Positions 1 to 9,839 of a DNA stretch of 34,964 bases are shown piece by piece. The first letter of the stretch is position 1, and every line of letters begins with the position of its first letter. The DNA lies in NCBI GenBank assembly GCA_016872535.1, contig VGZQ01000029.1:1-34964 (forward strand). Direction: 5' to 3'. The DNA comes from Rhodospirillales bacterium. GTDB taxonomy: Bacteria > Pseudomonadota > Alphaproteobacteria > Rhodospirillales > 2-12-FULL-67-15. The notes under the pieces were generated by a model. It was not told where the DNA came from, ran no database searches, and saw only the letters and a program-made list of their open reading frames with translations. Both the position numbers and the translations under genes were made by a program.

Positions 1-1369
1 CGCGCCCCGAGTTGACGTCGATCGACACCAGCGCCTCGGTCTGGTTGATGACGATGTAGCCGCCCGAGCGAAGTTGAACCTGCGGGCTGTGGATGGTGGC
101 GAGCTGATCCTCGATTTGGTAGCGCCGCAGCAGCGCCACCGACGGGTCGGTATAAAGCTGGACCCGTTTGACGTGGCTCGGCACCAGAAGTTTCATCAGG
201 TCGCGCGCCTGGCGGTAGCCGTCCTCGCCGGCGACGATCACCTCGTCGATGTCGTCGCTGTAGAGGTCCCGGATCGCCCGCTTGATGATGCTGCCTTCCT
301 CGTAGACCAGCGCCGGCGCGATTGATTCGAGCGTGCGCTCGCGCACCTCGGCCCAGGTCCGCATCAGGTATTCGAAGTCGCGGTGGATCTCGGTCTTCGA
401 CCGCTCCGCGCCGGCGGTGCGGACGATCACCGCCATGCCGTCGGGAATGTCGAGTTCGTCGACCACCGATTTCAGCCGCTGACGGTCGGCGCCGCCCGCG
501 ATCTTGCGCGAAATGCCGCCGCCGCGCGCGGTGTTGGGCATCAGCACGCAGTAGCGCCCGGCGAGGGAAAGATACGTGGTCAGCGCCGCGCCCTTGGTGC
601 CGCGCTCTTCCTTGACCACCTGCACGAGCAGGATCTGGCGCCGTTTGATGACTTCCTGAATTTTGTAATGGCGCCGCCGTCGCGCGGGCGACGGGCGGCG
701 GACTTCGAGATCGTCGTCGGAATCGCCGCCCAGCACCTCGACCGGCGCCGGCTTCGGGGCTTCGCCTTCGTCGGGGGGCGGGGAAAGCGCCTCGCCGGCG
801 GGAACCTCCGTGCCGGGCGCGGGCCCGGCGATGTCCTCGGCAACGTCTCCGACGATATTTTCCGGGGCGCCTTCGGCCCGCTCCGCCTCGACCGCGGTTA
901 TATCGCCGGGGGGCATCTCGACCGGCGCCGTCTCGATGGGAGCGATGTCGACGGGGGCGATCTCCGATCCTTCCTCCGGAATCTCCTCGGCAACCGACTC
1001 CGCGCCCGGGGCCTCTTCGCCGAATTCCTCGCCGGACGGCTCGCGCCCGGCGCGCGCACCCTCGGCGCGTTCGGCCCGGCTCGCGGCGGCGTCCTCGGCG
1101 ATGAGTGCTTGGCGGTCCTCGACCGGGATCTGATAGTAATCGGGATGGATTTCGTTGAAAGCGAGGAACCCGTGGCGGTTCCCGCCGTAGTCGACGAACG
1201 CGGCCTGGAGCGAGGGTTCGACCCTCGTCACCTTCGCCAGATAGATGTTGCCGCGGAGCTGTTTGCGTGATGCAACCTCGACGTCAAAGTCCTCGAGCCG
1301 TGTTCCGCTGACGACCACCACCCGGGTTTCCTCCGGGTGGGCGGCGTCGATGAGCATTTTTTTGGTCAT
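1..1369 (-). CDS. rne: Ribonuclease E (N-terminal part, cut by window edge)
   Basis: Endoribonuclease of RNA decay and rRNA/tRNA processing, core of the RNA degradosome. The first 456 residues are visible; the rest lies off the left edge. It starts MTKKMLIDAAHPEETR, and an S1 RNA-binding domain begins around residue 36. The S1 domain is interrupted at roughly residues 88-233 by a Glu/Ala/Pro-rich acidic segment and resumes at HYKIQEVIKRRQILLVQV. The RNase H-like and DNase I-like parts follow, and the fragment ends at SIDVNSGR, which carries the first catalytic Mg-binding Asp (E. coli D303 equivalent). The second catalytic Asp and the C-terminal scaffold are not in view. A long acidic S1 insertion is known in alphaproteobacterial RNase E. 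RNase G is less likely because of this insertion. Transcribed divergently from the amidase gene. Confidence 0.95.
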   Translation of the reverse strand, partial: MTKKMLIDAAHPEETRVVVVSGTRLEDFDVEVASRKQLRGNIYLAKVTRVEPSLQAAFVDYGGNRHGFLAFNEIHPDYYQIPVEDRQALIAEDAAASRAERAEGARAGREPSGEEFGEEAPGAESVAEEIPEEGSEIAPVDIAPIETAPVEMPPGDITAVEAERAEGAPENIVGDVAEDIAGPAPGTEVPAGEALSPPPDEGEAPKPAPVEVLGGDSDDDLEVRRPSPARRRRHYKIQEVIKRRQILLVQVVKEERGTKGAALTTYLSLAGRYCVLMPNTARGGGISRKIAGGADRQRLKSVVDELDIPDGMAVIVRTAGAERSKTEIHRDFEYLMRTWAEVRERTLESIAPALVYEEGSIIKRAIRDLYSDDIDEVIVAGEDGYRQARDLMKLLVPSHVKRVQLYTDPSVALLRRYQIEDQLATIHSPQVQLRSGGYIVINQTEALVSIDVNSGR

Positions 1370-1827
1370 TGGTGTTGAAACTCCGACGCGCCGCCGCCCT
1401 CGGGATCGACGCGTCGATACCGGGGCGGACGGGGCGAATGGGTGAGTGGGGAGTGGTACCGGCCGATCCGGCGCCGAAGGCCCAGAGCGGGAATCCCCGC
1501 CTGACGGGCGATGTCGGCCGCGCGGCTCGAACCAGCATGGAAAACCTCTAGACTTTCGCGGATTGGGCCGTCCGGGGTCCGCGCGGATGTCGCGCAAACT
1601 TCCCCGGCCCAAGGCCGCCCTTCCAGCGCCATCTCGATGCGGCGATCTTCGCTCGACAAGGGGCGCTTTGGTGAGCGCGGCTCCAGTTAACATAATGGCA
1701 GGATTCGTGATCCACAATGTTAATGTTCCCGCCGTCGTTCCTCCGGGGCTAACCCATCGGAATCCAAGGAGGATCCGCTGTCGGGCGGGGGATGCGCATT
1801 GCGGCGCGGCACGGGTGAGGGATATAT
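1370..1827. other. Divergent intergenic region between rne and the amidase gene
   Basis: A stretch of 458 bases between two divergent genes. It must hold promoters for both and probably the 5' untranslated leader of rne, which in many bacteria is long and used for autoregulation. The part near 1690-1745 is locally AT-richer and is the likeliest promoter zone. I see no convincing gene, tRNA or terminator here. A minus-strand open frame at 1366-1659 overlaps the rne start by four bases but resembles no family I know. Confidence 0.4.
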
Positions 1828-3369
1828 TTGGCGTCTTCGATGGGCGTTCGATACAACCTATGGCATAGCATGGACCGATTCCGGACCCTATCGGCTGTCG
1901 CCCTAATGGCCGTCGCGGGCGCGTGGTTCGCGCTGTCGGTACCGCTCGTTCGGGAAATGGGAGACCCGGGCGGGGGCGCCCTCGCCGCAGAACCGGCTAA
2001 GCCGCTGGTCGACGACATCCGCGCCGCCGATCACGGCGGCCGCACCCGCGTCGTCCTGTCGCTCGACCGTTCGGTCGACTTCACCGTTTTTCCGCTTGCC
2101 GATCCGTACCGGGTGGTGATCGATCTGCCCGAGGTCGGCTGGCGGCTTCCATCGCAGCCGCTGCCGGCCGGGATCGGCCTGATGGAGCGCCTGCGCTACG
2201 GGCTCTTTCAGCCGGGCACCACGCGGGTGGTGCTCGACATGAAGGGCCCGGTGGCGATCGCCAATGCCTTTTGGCTGGAGGCGGACGCGCAGGGACGGCA
2301 TCGTTTGGTGGTGGATATCGGCGCCGCGTCGCGCGACGCGATGATCGCGGGCCTGCGCGACGGCGTGGTGAAGGTCGCCGCCGGCGGCGGCGCCAAAGCC
2401 GCGCCCGTTCCGGAGGCCACCCGTCGGCTATCGGCGCTGACCCCGCCGCCGGCGCTCACGCCGCCGGTTGCCAATGGGGACTCCGCCGCGCGGCCGAAAT
2501 CGCCGCCGCCGACCTCCGCCGCTCAACCGCCCGTCGTCGAACCGGTGGCGGCGCCCGCCGACAGCGGCGAAGAGGACGCATCCGACAGGATCGCGGCTCT
2601 CGCCGTTCCCGCGACGGAACCGGAAGCGGCTCCCTTCGGCGCGCCGCCGCGCAAACCGCCGGCCCGGCGGCTCGGCGGCAAGCGCGTCATCGTCATCGAC
2701 CCCGGCCACGGCGGGCTCGACCCCGGCACCGTCGGCGCCAACGGCACCCATGAAAAGCACGTCACCTTGGCCATGGCCAAGGAACTCAAGCGCCAGCTTG
2801 AGCAGACCGGGCGTTACAAGGTTGTCTTGACGCGCGACCGCGACATCTTTCTCCGCCTGCGTGACCGGGTCGCGATCGCGCGCGAGGCGGGCGCCGATCT
2901 GTTCATGTCGATCCACGCCGACAGCATCGCCGACGGCGCGGCGCGCGGGCCTTCGGTCTACACGCTGTCGGAAAAGGCGTCCGACCGCGAGGCGGCCGAA
3001 CTGGCGGAAAAGGAAAACAAGGCCGACGTCATCGCCGGCATTGACCTGAGCCATGAAACCCCCGAAGTGGGCTCGATCCTGATCGACCTCGCCCAGCGCG
3101 AAACCATGAACCGTTCCGCCCACTTCGCCGCCGGGATGATCGGCGAGATCCGCAAGGAGACGGCGGTGCTGCGCAATACCCACCGCTTCGCCGGATTCGC
3201 CGTGCTCAAGGCGCCCGACGTGCCCTCGGTCCTGGTCGAGCTCGGCTTTCTCTCCAACCCTTCGGATGAAAAGGCGCTCTTGAACCGCGCCTACCGGGCC
3301 AAGCTGGCCCAGGCGATCGTGCGCGCGACCGACCGCTTCTTCACCCGGGTCGAGGAAGCGAAGCGCTGA
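1828..3369 (+). CDS. amiC: N-acetylmuramoyl-L-alanine amidase (AMIN + Amidase_3)
   Basis: Periplasmic zinc amidase that cleaves the bond between N-acetylmuramic acid and L-alanine in peptidoglycan, used in daughter-cell separation. An N-terminal hydrophobic signal sequence (about residues 19-40) is followed by an AMIN domain (about 61-165), a Pro/Ala-rich linker (about 195-280) and the catalytic Amidase_3 domain (about 285-508). Zinc ligands and catalytic residues are visible as H294 (DPGHGG), E309 (THEKH), H363 (SIHAD) and E471 (VELGFLSN). The TTG start at 1828 has a GAGG ribosome site eight bases upstream (1817-1820). In-frame ATGs at 1840 and 1870 are alternatives; 1870 would give the most typical signal peptide but has no ribosome site. 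The symbol is by architecture; AmiA/B/C orthology cannot be settled here. Confidence 0.93.
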   Translation: MASSMGVRYNLWHSMDRFRTLSAVALMAVAGAWFALSVPLVREMGDPGGGALAAEPAKPLVDDIRAADHGGRTRVVLSLDRSVDFTVFPLADPYRVVIDLPEVGWRLPSQPLPAGIGLMERLRYGLFQPGTTRVVLDMKGPVAIANAFWLEADAQGRHRLVVDIGAASRDAMIAGLRDGVVKVAAGGGAKAAPVPEATRRLSALTPPPALTPPVANGDSAARPKSPPPTSAAQPPVVEPVAAPADSGEEDASDRIAALAVPATEPEAAPFGAPPRKPPARRLGGKRVIVIDPGHGGLDPGTVGANGTHEKHVTLAMAKELKRQLEQTGRYKVVLTRDRDIFLRLRDRVAIAREAGADLFMSIHADSIADGAARGPSVYTLSEKASDREAAELAEKENKADVIAGIDLSHETPEVGSILIDLAQRETMNRSAHFAAGMIGEIRKETAVLRNTHRFAGFAVLKAPDVPSVLVELGFLSNPSDEKALLNRAYRAKLAQAIVRATDRFFTRVEEAKR

Positions 3370-3455
3370 CCCGCGCGCGTTGACGTTTTGTTAGGAAATT
3401 CCGGCTACTTCTGGCTTCGGCGCCCGTCGGAGGGCGCCAGACGGAGGACGCCAGA

Positions 3456-3737
3456 ATGGCCAGATATCCTTTCGTGGTGGGCTTGCGCACCGCGCGGCCC
3501 GTCGAGCGCATCGAGCAATGGCTGCTCGCCCGTTGCCGGGGCAAGTGGCACGTGCGGCTTGAGGAAATCGCCTCCGATCTTTCCCACAAATACCTGATTG
3601 TCTCATTCGAGCGGGCCGACGACCGCGTCCAATTCCGTCAGGCGTTCGCTAAGGCAAACGCCGCCGCCCAGACCGCCGCGGCGCAAGCCGTTACCGACCC
3701 GGCCGAGACGGCCGCTGATAAAACCGCCGCCGCCTGA
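3456..3737 (+). CDS. Small hypothetical protein, 93 aa
   Basis: I do not recognise a family. The ATG is preceded by GGAGG at 3443-3447 with good spacing, which supports translation. Residues 1-66 look like a compact alpha/beta domain that starts MARYPFVVGLRTARPVERIE and has tryptophans in EQWLLARCRGKWHVRLEE. The last 25 or so residues are an Ala/Thr-rich low-complexity tail. There is no signal peptide or membrane segment, so it is probably cytoplasmic. It lies 86 bases after the amidase gene on the same strand and ends seven bases from the convergent DUF488 gene. Confidence 0.7.
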   Translation: MARYPFVVGLRTARPVERIEQWLLARCRGKWHVRLEEIASDLSHKYLIVSFERADDRVQFRQAFAKANAAAQTAAAQAVTDPAETAADKTAAA

Positions 3738-3744
3738 GGCGAGT

Positions 3745-4194
3745 CTACTCCGCGAACAGGTGAACGGGCGGAGCCAGCCCCCGCGCCACCAGCGCTTTCG
3801 CCACCACGGAGCGATGGCAGCGCGCGGGATCGCGCTCGTAGCACATCAGGGCGACCGCGCCTTTGCGCGCGAGATCGACGATGCGGGCGAGGCCCTTTTG
3901 CCCGTCGGCGCCGGCGATTTGCGCCGCCATGTGCGTCCGGTAAGTGGCGTCGTCGCCGGCCTTGGCTGCTTCTCGTCCTTCATTCGGATTGCCCAGCGCG
4001 CGGATGTGGACATAGCCGATTCCGGCCGCGAGCAGGCTTCGACGTAGCGCGTCGCGGCGAAACTCCGGGCGCTGCGACCACGGGTGGCTGCGGACGTCGA
4101 TCAATGTTGCGACGCCGGCCGATCGCAACGCCTGGACGAACCCCGCCAACGCGGCTTTCTCGTAGCCGATCGTGCACAGTGCGCCGGGGCTCAA
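3745..4194 (-). CDS. DUF488 domain protein
   Basis: DUF488 family protein of 149 residues, molecular function unknown. Family hallmarks are an N-terminal TIGYEK segment, LIDVRSHPWSQRPEFRRDAL, a GIGYVHIRALG block and, near the C-terminus, MCYERDPARCHRSVVAKAL, the usual Cys-Tyr-Glu ... Cys-His-Arg signature. The likely start is TTG at 4194. This codon overlaps the TGA stop of the upstream PIN-toxin gene in a TTGA arrangement, which suggests translational coupling. It is therefore the third gene of an antitoxin-toxin-DUF488 operon. Soluble, no signal peptide. Function in this context is unknown; a catalytic role resting on the conserved Cys/His/Arg motif is only an inference. Confidence 0.85.
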   Translation of the reverse strand: MSPGALCTIGYEKAALAGFVQALRSAGVATLIDVRSHPWSQRPEFRRDALRRSLLAAGIGYVHIRALGNPNEGREAAKAGDDATYRTHMAAQIAGADGQKGLARIVDLARKGAVALMCYERDPARCHRSVVAKALVARGLAPPVHLFAE

Positions 4195-4562
4195 GGCGCA
4201 ACGTAGCGGACGCCGGCGCGACCCTCGAAATCCGCGTCCTGGGTCCAGAAAATCGCCCCGACCGCGCGCGCCGTCGCCAGCATCACGCTGTCGGCGAGCG
4301 GCAGCCGTTCGACGACACTGAGTCGCGCGGCGGCGAGCGCGAGGGTTGCATCCAAATCGACGACCCGCCCCTGATGCATGAGCGCGACCGCCTGGAGGGC
4401 CGGGGGATCGCCGCGCTGTTGCAAGACGCGCTTGAAGACCTCGAACAAGCTCAAGGTCGGGACAACGAGCCGGGACGGGTCCTCGATCGCCGGCGCGAAA
4501 AACCCCGCGTTTTTCCCGTCGGCGAAATATTCGAGCCAGCCCGAGGAATCGACGACGTTCAT
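4191..4562 (-). CDS. vapC: PIN-domain ribonuclease toxin (VapC-like)
   Basis: Toxin of a type II toxin-antitoxin pair; PIN-domain toxins are Mg-dependent ribonucleases acting on tRNA or rRNA. The 123-residue protein shows the PIN acidic set: D5 (VVDSSGW), E41 (LFEVFKRV), D91 (LADSVMLATA) and D109/D111 (WTQDADF). Length is typical of the family (about 120-140). Its ATG overlaps the stop of the antitoxin gene by four bases (ATGA at 4559-4562), and its stop overlaps the next gene's TTG start. All catalytic residues are present, so it is probably functional. Whether it attacks initiator tRNA, another tRNA or rRNA cannot be read from the sequence. Confidence 0.9.
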   Translation of the reverse strand: MNVVDSSGWLEYFADGKNAGFFAPAIEDPSRLVVPTLSLFEVFKRVLQQRGDPPALQAVALMHQGRVVDLDATLALAAARLSVVERLPLADSVMLATARAVGAIFWTQDADFEGRAGVRYVAP

Positions 4563-4765
4563 ATCCGGTCCCGCTCGCGCTCGACGGTCGTGTCGATCCC
4601 GCCGAGGAAGCCCCTGAGTTCCCTGGCTCGGCGAACGGGAATCAACTCGATGCGGTCGCCGTAGGCGATCGCCTGGAACTTCTGCCCCGCCCGCACGCGC
4701 AGGCGCTCGCGGATCGCTTTCGGAATCACCACCTGGAACTTGGGCGACAGGGTCACGGTTTCCAT
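4559..4765 (-). CDS. vapB: AbrB/MazE-fold antitoxin (VapB-like)
   Basis: Antitoxin of 68 residues paired with the PIN toxin. It begins METVTLSPKFQVVIPKAIRE, the standard swapped-hairpin (SpoVT-AbrB) DNA-binding fold, about residues 3-47. The C-terminal tail (about 48-68, RGFLGGIDTTVERERDRI) would wrap the toxin active site. Such antitoxins bind DNA at their own promoter and repress together with the toxin. The start is supported by a purine-rich GGAGAAAAGG just upstream. A candidate operator palindrome lies at 4781-4795. Confidence 0.9.
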   Translation of the reverse strand: METVTLSPKFQVVIPKAIRERLRVRAGQKFQAIAYGDRIELIPVRRARELRGFLGGIDTTVERERDRI

Positions 4766-4780
4766 GCCTTTTCTCCATCG

Positions 4781-4831
4781 ATACGATAATCGTATTACGA
4801 AAGTTATATCGATCATACGGAACCGGTCAAG
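4781..4831 (-). promoter_or_regulatory. Promoter and palindromic operator of the vapBC-DUF488 operon
   Basis: On the minus strand a -35 box TTGACC (4826-4831) and a -10 box TATAAC (4804-4809) are separated by 16 bases. Just downstream, at about the start point, is a perfect 15-base palindrome ATACGATAATCGTAT (4781-4795), two 7-base arms around one central base. AbrB-fold antitoxins commonly bind such palindromes to autorepress. Binding is inferred, the sequence pattern is direct. Confidence 0.6.
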
Positions 4832-4906
4832 GCGCGATGGCCCCGCCGCCGCGAGGGGTTTGCCGCGCTTGACCGCCTCGCGGCCCGGGTCCACATTGTA
4901 AGGCAA

Positions 4907-6925
<2,019 letters not shown>

Positions 6926-6933
6926 CTCCCGAC

Positions 6934-7620
6934 ATGCCCCGCAACGCCAGCGCGCCGCCGCGCGCCTATCTCTCCTGGAGTTCGGGCAAGGACAGCGCCT
7001 TTTCCCTATACGAGGCGCGCCGGCTGGGCTTGGCCGACGTGATGGGCGTGCTGACCACCTACAACGAGGCCTACGACCGGGTCGCCATGCACGGCGTCCG
7101 CCTCGAACTGCTCGATCGCCAGATCGCGGCGCTGGGCCTGCCCGCGCTCAAGATCGCGCTCCCCAACCCATGCCCGAACGAGGTCTACGAAGCGCGCATG
7201 AAGGATGCGTGCGCGGTCATCAAGGGCGAAGGCATCGAGCACGTCGTCTTCGGCGATCTGTTCCTGGAGGACATCCGCGCCTATCGCGAGGAAAAGCTGG
7301 CGGCGGTCGGCATGCGCGCGCTGTTTCCGCTCTGGCTACGCAACACCGCCGATCTCGCGCGCGCCATGATCGCCTCCGGAATGGTCGCGCACATCACGTG
7401 CCTCGATCCGAAAAAACTCGACCGCCGCTTCGCCGGGCGCCGGTTCGACGAATCGCTGCTCGCCGAGTTGCCGTCGGGCGTCGACCCCTGCGGCGAGAAC
7501 GGGGAGTTCCATACGGTGGTGACGGCGGGGCCGATGTTCCGCGCGCCCATTGCCGTGAAGGTCGGCGAAACGGTCGAGCGCGAAGGGTTCGTCTTTACCG
7601 ACGTGATTCCGGTTAATTAG
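6934..7620 (+). CDS. DUF71/Dph6-like ATP pyrophosphatase
   Basis: PP-loop ATP pyrophosphatase of the DUF71 (COG2102) family, which includes eukaryotic/archaeal diphthine-ammonia ligase Dph6. Seen directly are the N-terminal PP-loop SSGKDS (residues 16-21) and the C-terminal signature GENGEFHT (about 187-194). At 228 residues it is the usual length for the bacterial single-domain form. Bacteria do not make diphthamide, so the substrate is unknown; a role in B12 salvage has been proposed from gene context for some bacterial members. Here it starts eight bases after thiC and is probably co-transcribed with it under the TPP riboswitch, which hints at a cofactor-related amidation. Confidence 0.88.
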   Translation: MPRNASAPPRAYLSWSSGKDSAFSLYEARRLGLADVMGVLTTYNEAYDRVAMHGVRLELLDRQIAALGLPALKIALPNPCPNEVYEARMKDACAVIKGEGIEHVVFGDLFLEDIRAYREEKLAAVGMRALFPLWLRNTADLARAMIASGMVAHITCLDPKKLDRRFAGRRFDESLLAELPSGVDPCGENGEFHTVVTAGPMFRAPIAVKVGETVEREGFVFTDVIPVN

Positions 7621-7703
7621 GACATATAACCTATAACGTGCGGGAGTTGCGGGCGCCCCCCTGCCGTCGTGGCGGGGGATGGCGTAAGGTTCGCCCCCCT
7701 GTT

Positions 7704-9320
7704 ATGCACGCATCCGCCATGCCCAACCCTTCGCCGCACGACCTCGCCCACGACCCCACCCACGATCCCCACGCCGACCGGGTCCTGATCCTCGATTTCG
7801 GCTCGCAGGTGACGCAGCTGATCGCCAGGCGCGTCCGCGAATCCGGCGTCTATTGCGAAATCCATCCCTTCAACCGGGCGACCGCCGAATCGATCGAGGC
7901 CTTCCGGCCGAAAGGCGTGATCCTTTCGGGCGGCCCCGCCTCGGTCGTCGATATGGGAACGCCGCGCGCCCCCGACGGCCTTTTCGCCATGAATCTCCCC
8001 GTGCTCGGCATCTGCTACGGCCAGATGACCATGGTCGCGCAACTGGGCGGCAAGGTCGAAAGCGGCCACACCCGCGAATTCGGCCGCGCCTACGTCGAGG
8101 TCACGGACGACTGCGAACTGTTCCGGGGCGTCTGGAAAGTGGGCGGGCGCGAGCAGGTGTGGATGAGCCACGGCGACCGGGTGACGGAACTGCCCAAGGG
8201 CTTCCGCGTGGTGGGGATGAGCGAGGGCGCGCCGTTCGCGGTGATCGCCGACGACGCGCGCCGGCTTTACGGCGTCATGTTCCACCCCGAGGTCGCGCAC
8301 ACCCCCCACGGCGCCAAGCTGATCGAAAATTTCACCCACCGGGTCGCGGGCTGCAAGGGCGAATGGACCATGGCCGCGTTCCGCGCCCAGGAAATCGCCA
8401 AGGTCCGCGCCCAGGTGGGCACGGGGAAAGTCATCTGCGGGCTTTCGGGCGGGGTCGATTCCTCGGTGGTCGCCGCGCTGCTGCACGAGGCGATCGGCGC
8501 GCAACTCACCTGCGTCTTCGTCGATACCGGCCTGATGCGCGCGGGCGAGGCGGACGAAGTGGTCGGGCTCTTTCGCGACCACTACAACATCCCGTTGGTC
8601 CACAAGGACGCATCCGATTTGTTCCTGGGCAAGCTCGAAGGCGTCGCCGATCCGGAAACCAAGCGCAAGATCATCGGCGCCACCTTCATCGACGTGTTCG
8701 AGGCCGAGGCCAAGAAGGTCGGCGGCGCCCGGTTTCTCGCGCAAGGAACGCTCTATCCGGACGTGATCGAATCGGTTTCCTTCATCGGCGGGCCCAGCGT
8801 CACCATCAAGTCGCACCACAACGTCGGCGGCCTGCCCGAACGCATGAATTTGAAACTGGTCGAGCCCTTGCGTGAGCTGTTCAAGGACGAAGTGCGCGCC
8901 CTCGGGCGCGAGTTGGGGCTGCCCGAACGTTTCGTCGGGCGCCATCCGTTCCCCGGGCCCGGGCTCGCCATCCGCCTTCCCGGCGGCATCACCCGGGCGA
9001 AGCTGGAGATTCTGCGCAAGGCGGACGCGATCTATCTCGAGGAAATCCGCTTAGCCGGGCTCTACGACGCCATCTGGCAGGCGTTCGCCGTGCTGCTGCC
9101 GGTGCAAACCGTGGGCGTGATGGGCGACGCCCGCACCTACGATTACGTCTGCGCGCTCCGCGCCGTGACCTCGACCGACGGCATGACCGCCGAATCCTAT
9201 CCCTTCGACCACGAGTTCCTCGCCAACGTGGCGACGCGCATCATCAACGAAGTGAAGGGCATCAACCGGGTGGTCTACGACGTGACCAGCAAACCGCCCG
9301 GAACGATCGAGTGGGAGTGA
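7704..9320 (+). CDS. guaA: GMP synthase (glutamine-hydrolysing)
   Basis: Converts XMP, glutamine and ATP to GMP, the last step of de novo GMP synthesis. A class I glutamine amidotransferase domain comes first (about residues 28-215; nucleophile Cys in GICYGQM, catalytic HPEVAHT). An ATP pyrophosphatase domain with PP-loop LSGGVDSS follows, then a dimerisation domain with [12 protein letters not shown] and the terminal GTIEWE. The ATG at 7704 gives 538 residues; 7719 is an alternative. Upstream in-frame codons to 7638 encode no conserved sequence. Before the family's usual DRVLILDFG start is an unusual extension rich in His and Asp ([15 protein letters not shown]). The 3' end of guaA is a known integration site for genomic islands, and one seems to begin right after it here. 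Confidence 0.98.
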   Translation: MHASAMPNPSPHDLAHDPTHDPHADRVLILDFGSQVTQLIARRVRESGVYCEIHPFNRATAESIEAFRPKGVILSGGPASVVDMGTPRAPDGLFAMNLPVLGICYGQMTMVAQLGGKVESGHTREFGRAYVEVTDDCELFRGVWKVGGREQVWMSHGDRVTELPKGFRVVGMSEGAPFAVIADDARRLYGVMFHPEVAHTPHGAKLIENFTHRVAGCKGEWTMAAFRAQEIAKVRAQVGTGKVICGLSGGVDSSVVAALLHEAIGAQLTCVFVDTGLMRAGEADEVVGLFRDHYNIPLVHKDASDLFLGKLEGVADPETKRKIIGATFIDVFEAEAKKVGGARFLAQGTLYPDVIESVSFIGGPSVTIKSHHNVGGLPERMNLKLVEPLRELFKDEVRALGRELGLPERFVGRHPFPGPGLAIRLPGGITRAKLEILRKADAIYLEEIRLAGLYDAIWQAFAVLLPVQTVGVMGDARTYDYVCALRAVTSTDGMTAESYPFDHEFLANVATRIINEVKGINRVVYDVTSKPPGTIEWE

Positions 9321-9454
9321 GATTTCAGAGGGTTAGCCAACGAGCGATGGCGACAAGCTAATCGCTCCAGGCAAAACAACTCTTCTGATAACGCAGCTAG
9401 GGGCGATTCTAGGGGCGCAGCCACACAGCAACCCTTGTGTGTGGAGTGCTCTCT

Positions 9455-9586
9455 ATGCCCATCTACAAGCAGCCGAACAGCAAGTGCTGGCTCATCGAAT
9501 CCAAGATCAAAGGCAAGCGTTATCGCCGAAGCAGAGCGGGACGCATTGCCTGTATGAAATACCCAAGATCGCCTCCCCTGCCCTAG
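9455..9586 (+). pseudogene. Phage-type integrase, N-terminal fragment
   Basis: A 43-codon frame from an ATG that begins MPIYKQPNSKCWLIESKIKG and continues KRYRRS. This matches the common beginning of tyrosine-recombinase integrases: a short strand with Tyr-Lys, then Trp, then a Gly-Lys-Arg-Tyr-Arg-Arg turn of the arm-binding domain. After residue 28 or so the resemblance stops and the frame ends at TAG 9584-9586. No catalytic domain (R...HxxR...Y) follows. It is therefore a 5' remnant left by a deletion. It lies 134 bases after guaA, in the orientation and place expected of a guaA-targeting integrase. Confidence 0.55.
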
Positions 9587-9839
9587 GTTGTACCGGCACC
9601 AGGAGGGGGGTAGCGAACAGCGCGGGCAATATTCTGGTCAATTCACCGCTCCACCCGCCGAATGCCAATTTGAAGACCGTCCCCACATCTCCGCAAACGG
9701 GCAAAGACGCAAGACCTTGGGGCAGATACTGGCGGTAGAAGCGGCTAGCTTAACTAACCCAATAAAAGATAATCCAATAGCTGCCCGAATAGTATAAGTT
9801 CCTGTGATTACTCCCAAAGTAATAGCTAGAGAAATCAAC
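9587..9839. other. Unassigned stretch inside the island remnant
   Basis: Between the integrase fragment and the DUF2806 gene. Its first part (to about 9710) is GC-rich, the rest AT-rich. Short open frames exist on both strands (for example 9588-9797 from a TTG), but none has a ribosome site or a recognisable motif. It may be the scar of a recombination event or a decayed insertion sequence; I cannot identify one. Confidence 0.3.

Noticed and set aside
1366-1659. A minus-strand frame that overlaps the rne start by ATGA
   Set aside because: TTG start without ribosome site, no family resemblance, ambiguous codon pattern; more likely the rne leader.
7617-8945. A 442-codon open frame antisense to guaA
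   Set aside because: Shadow frame. The sense strand is unmistakably GMP synthase.
9588-9797. A 69-codon frame in the island remnant
   Set aside because: Starts with TTG, has no ribosome site and no recognised motif. Left as an unassigned stretch.
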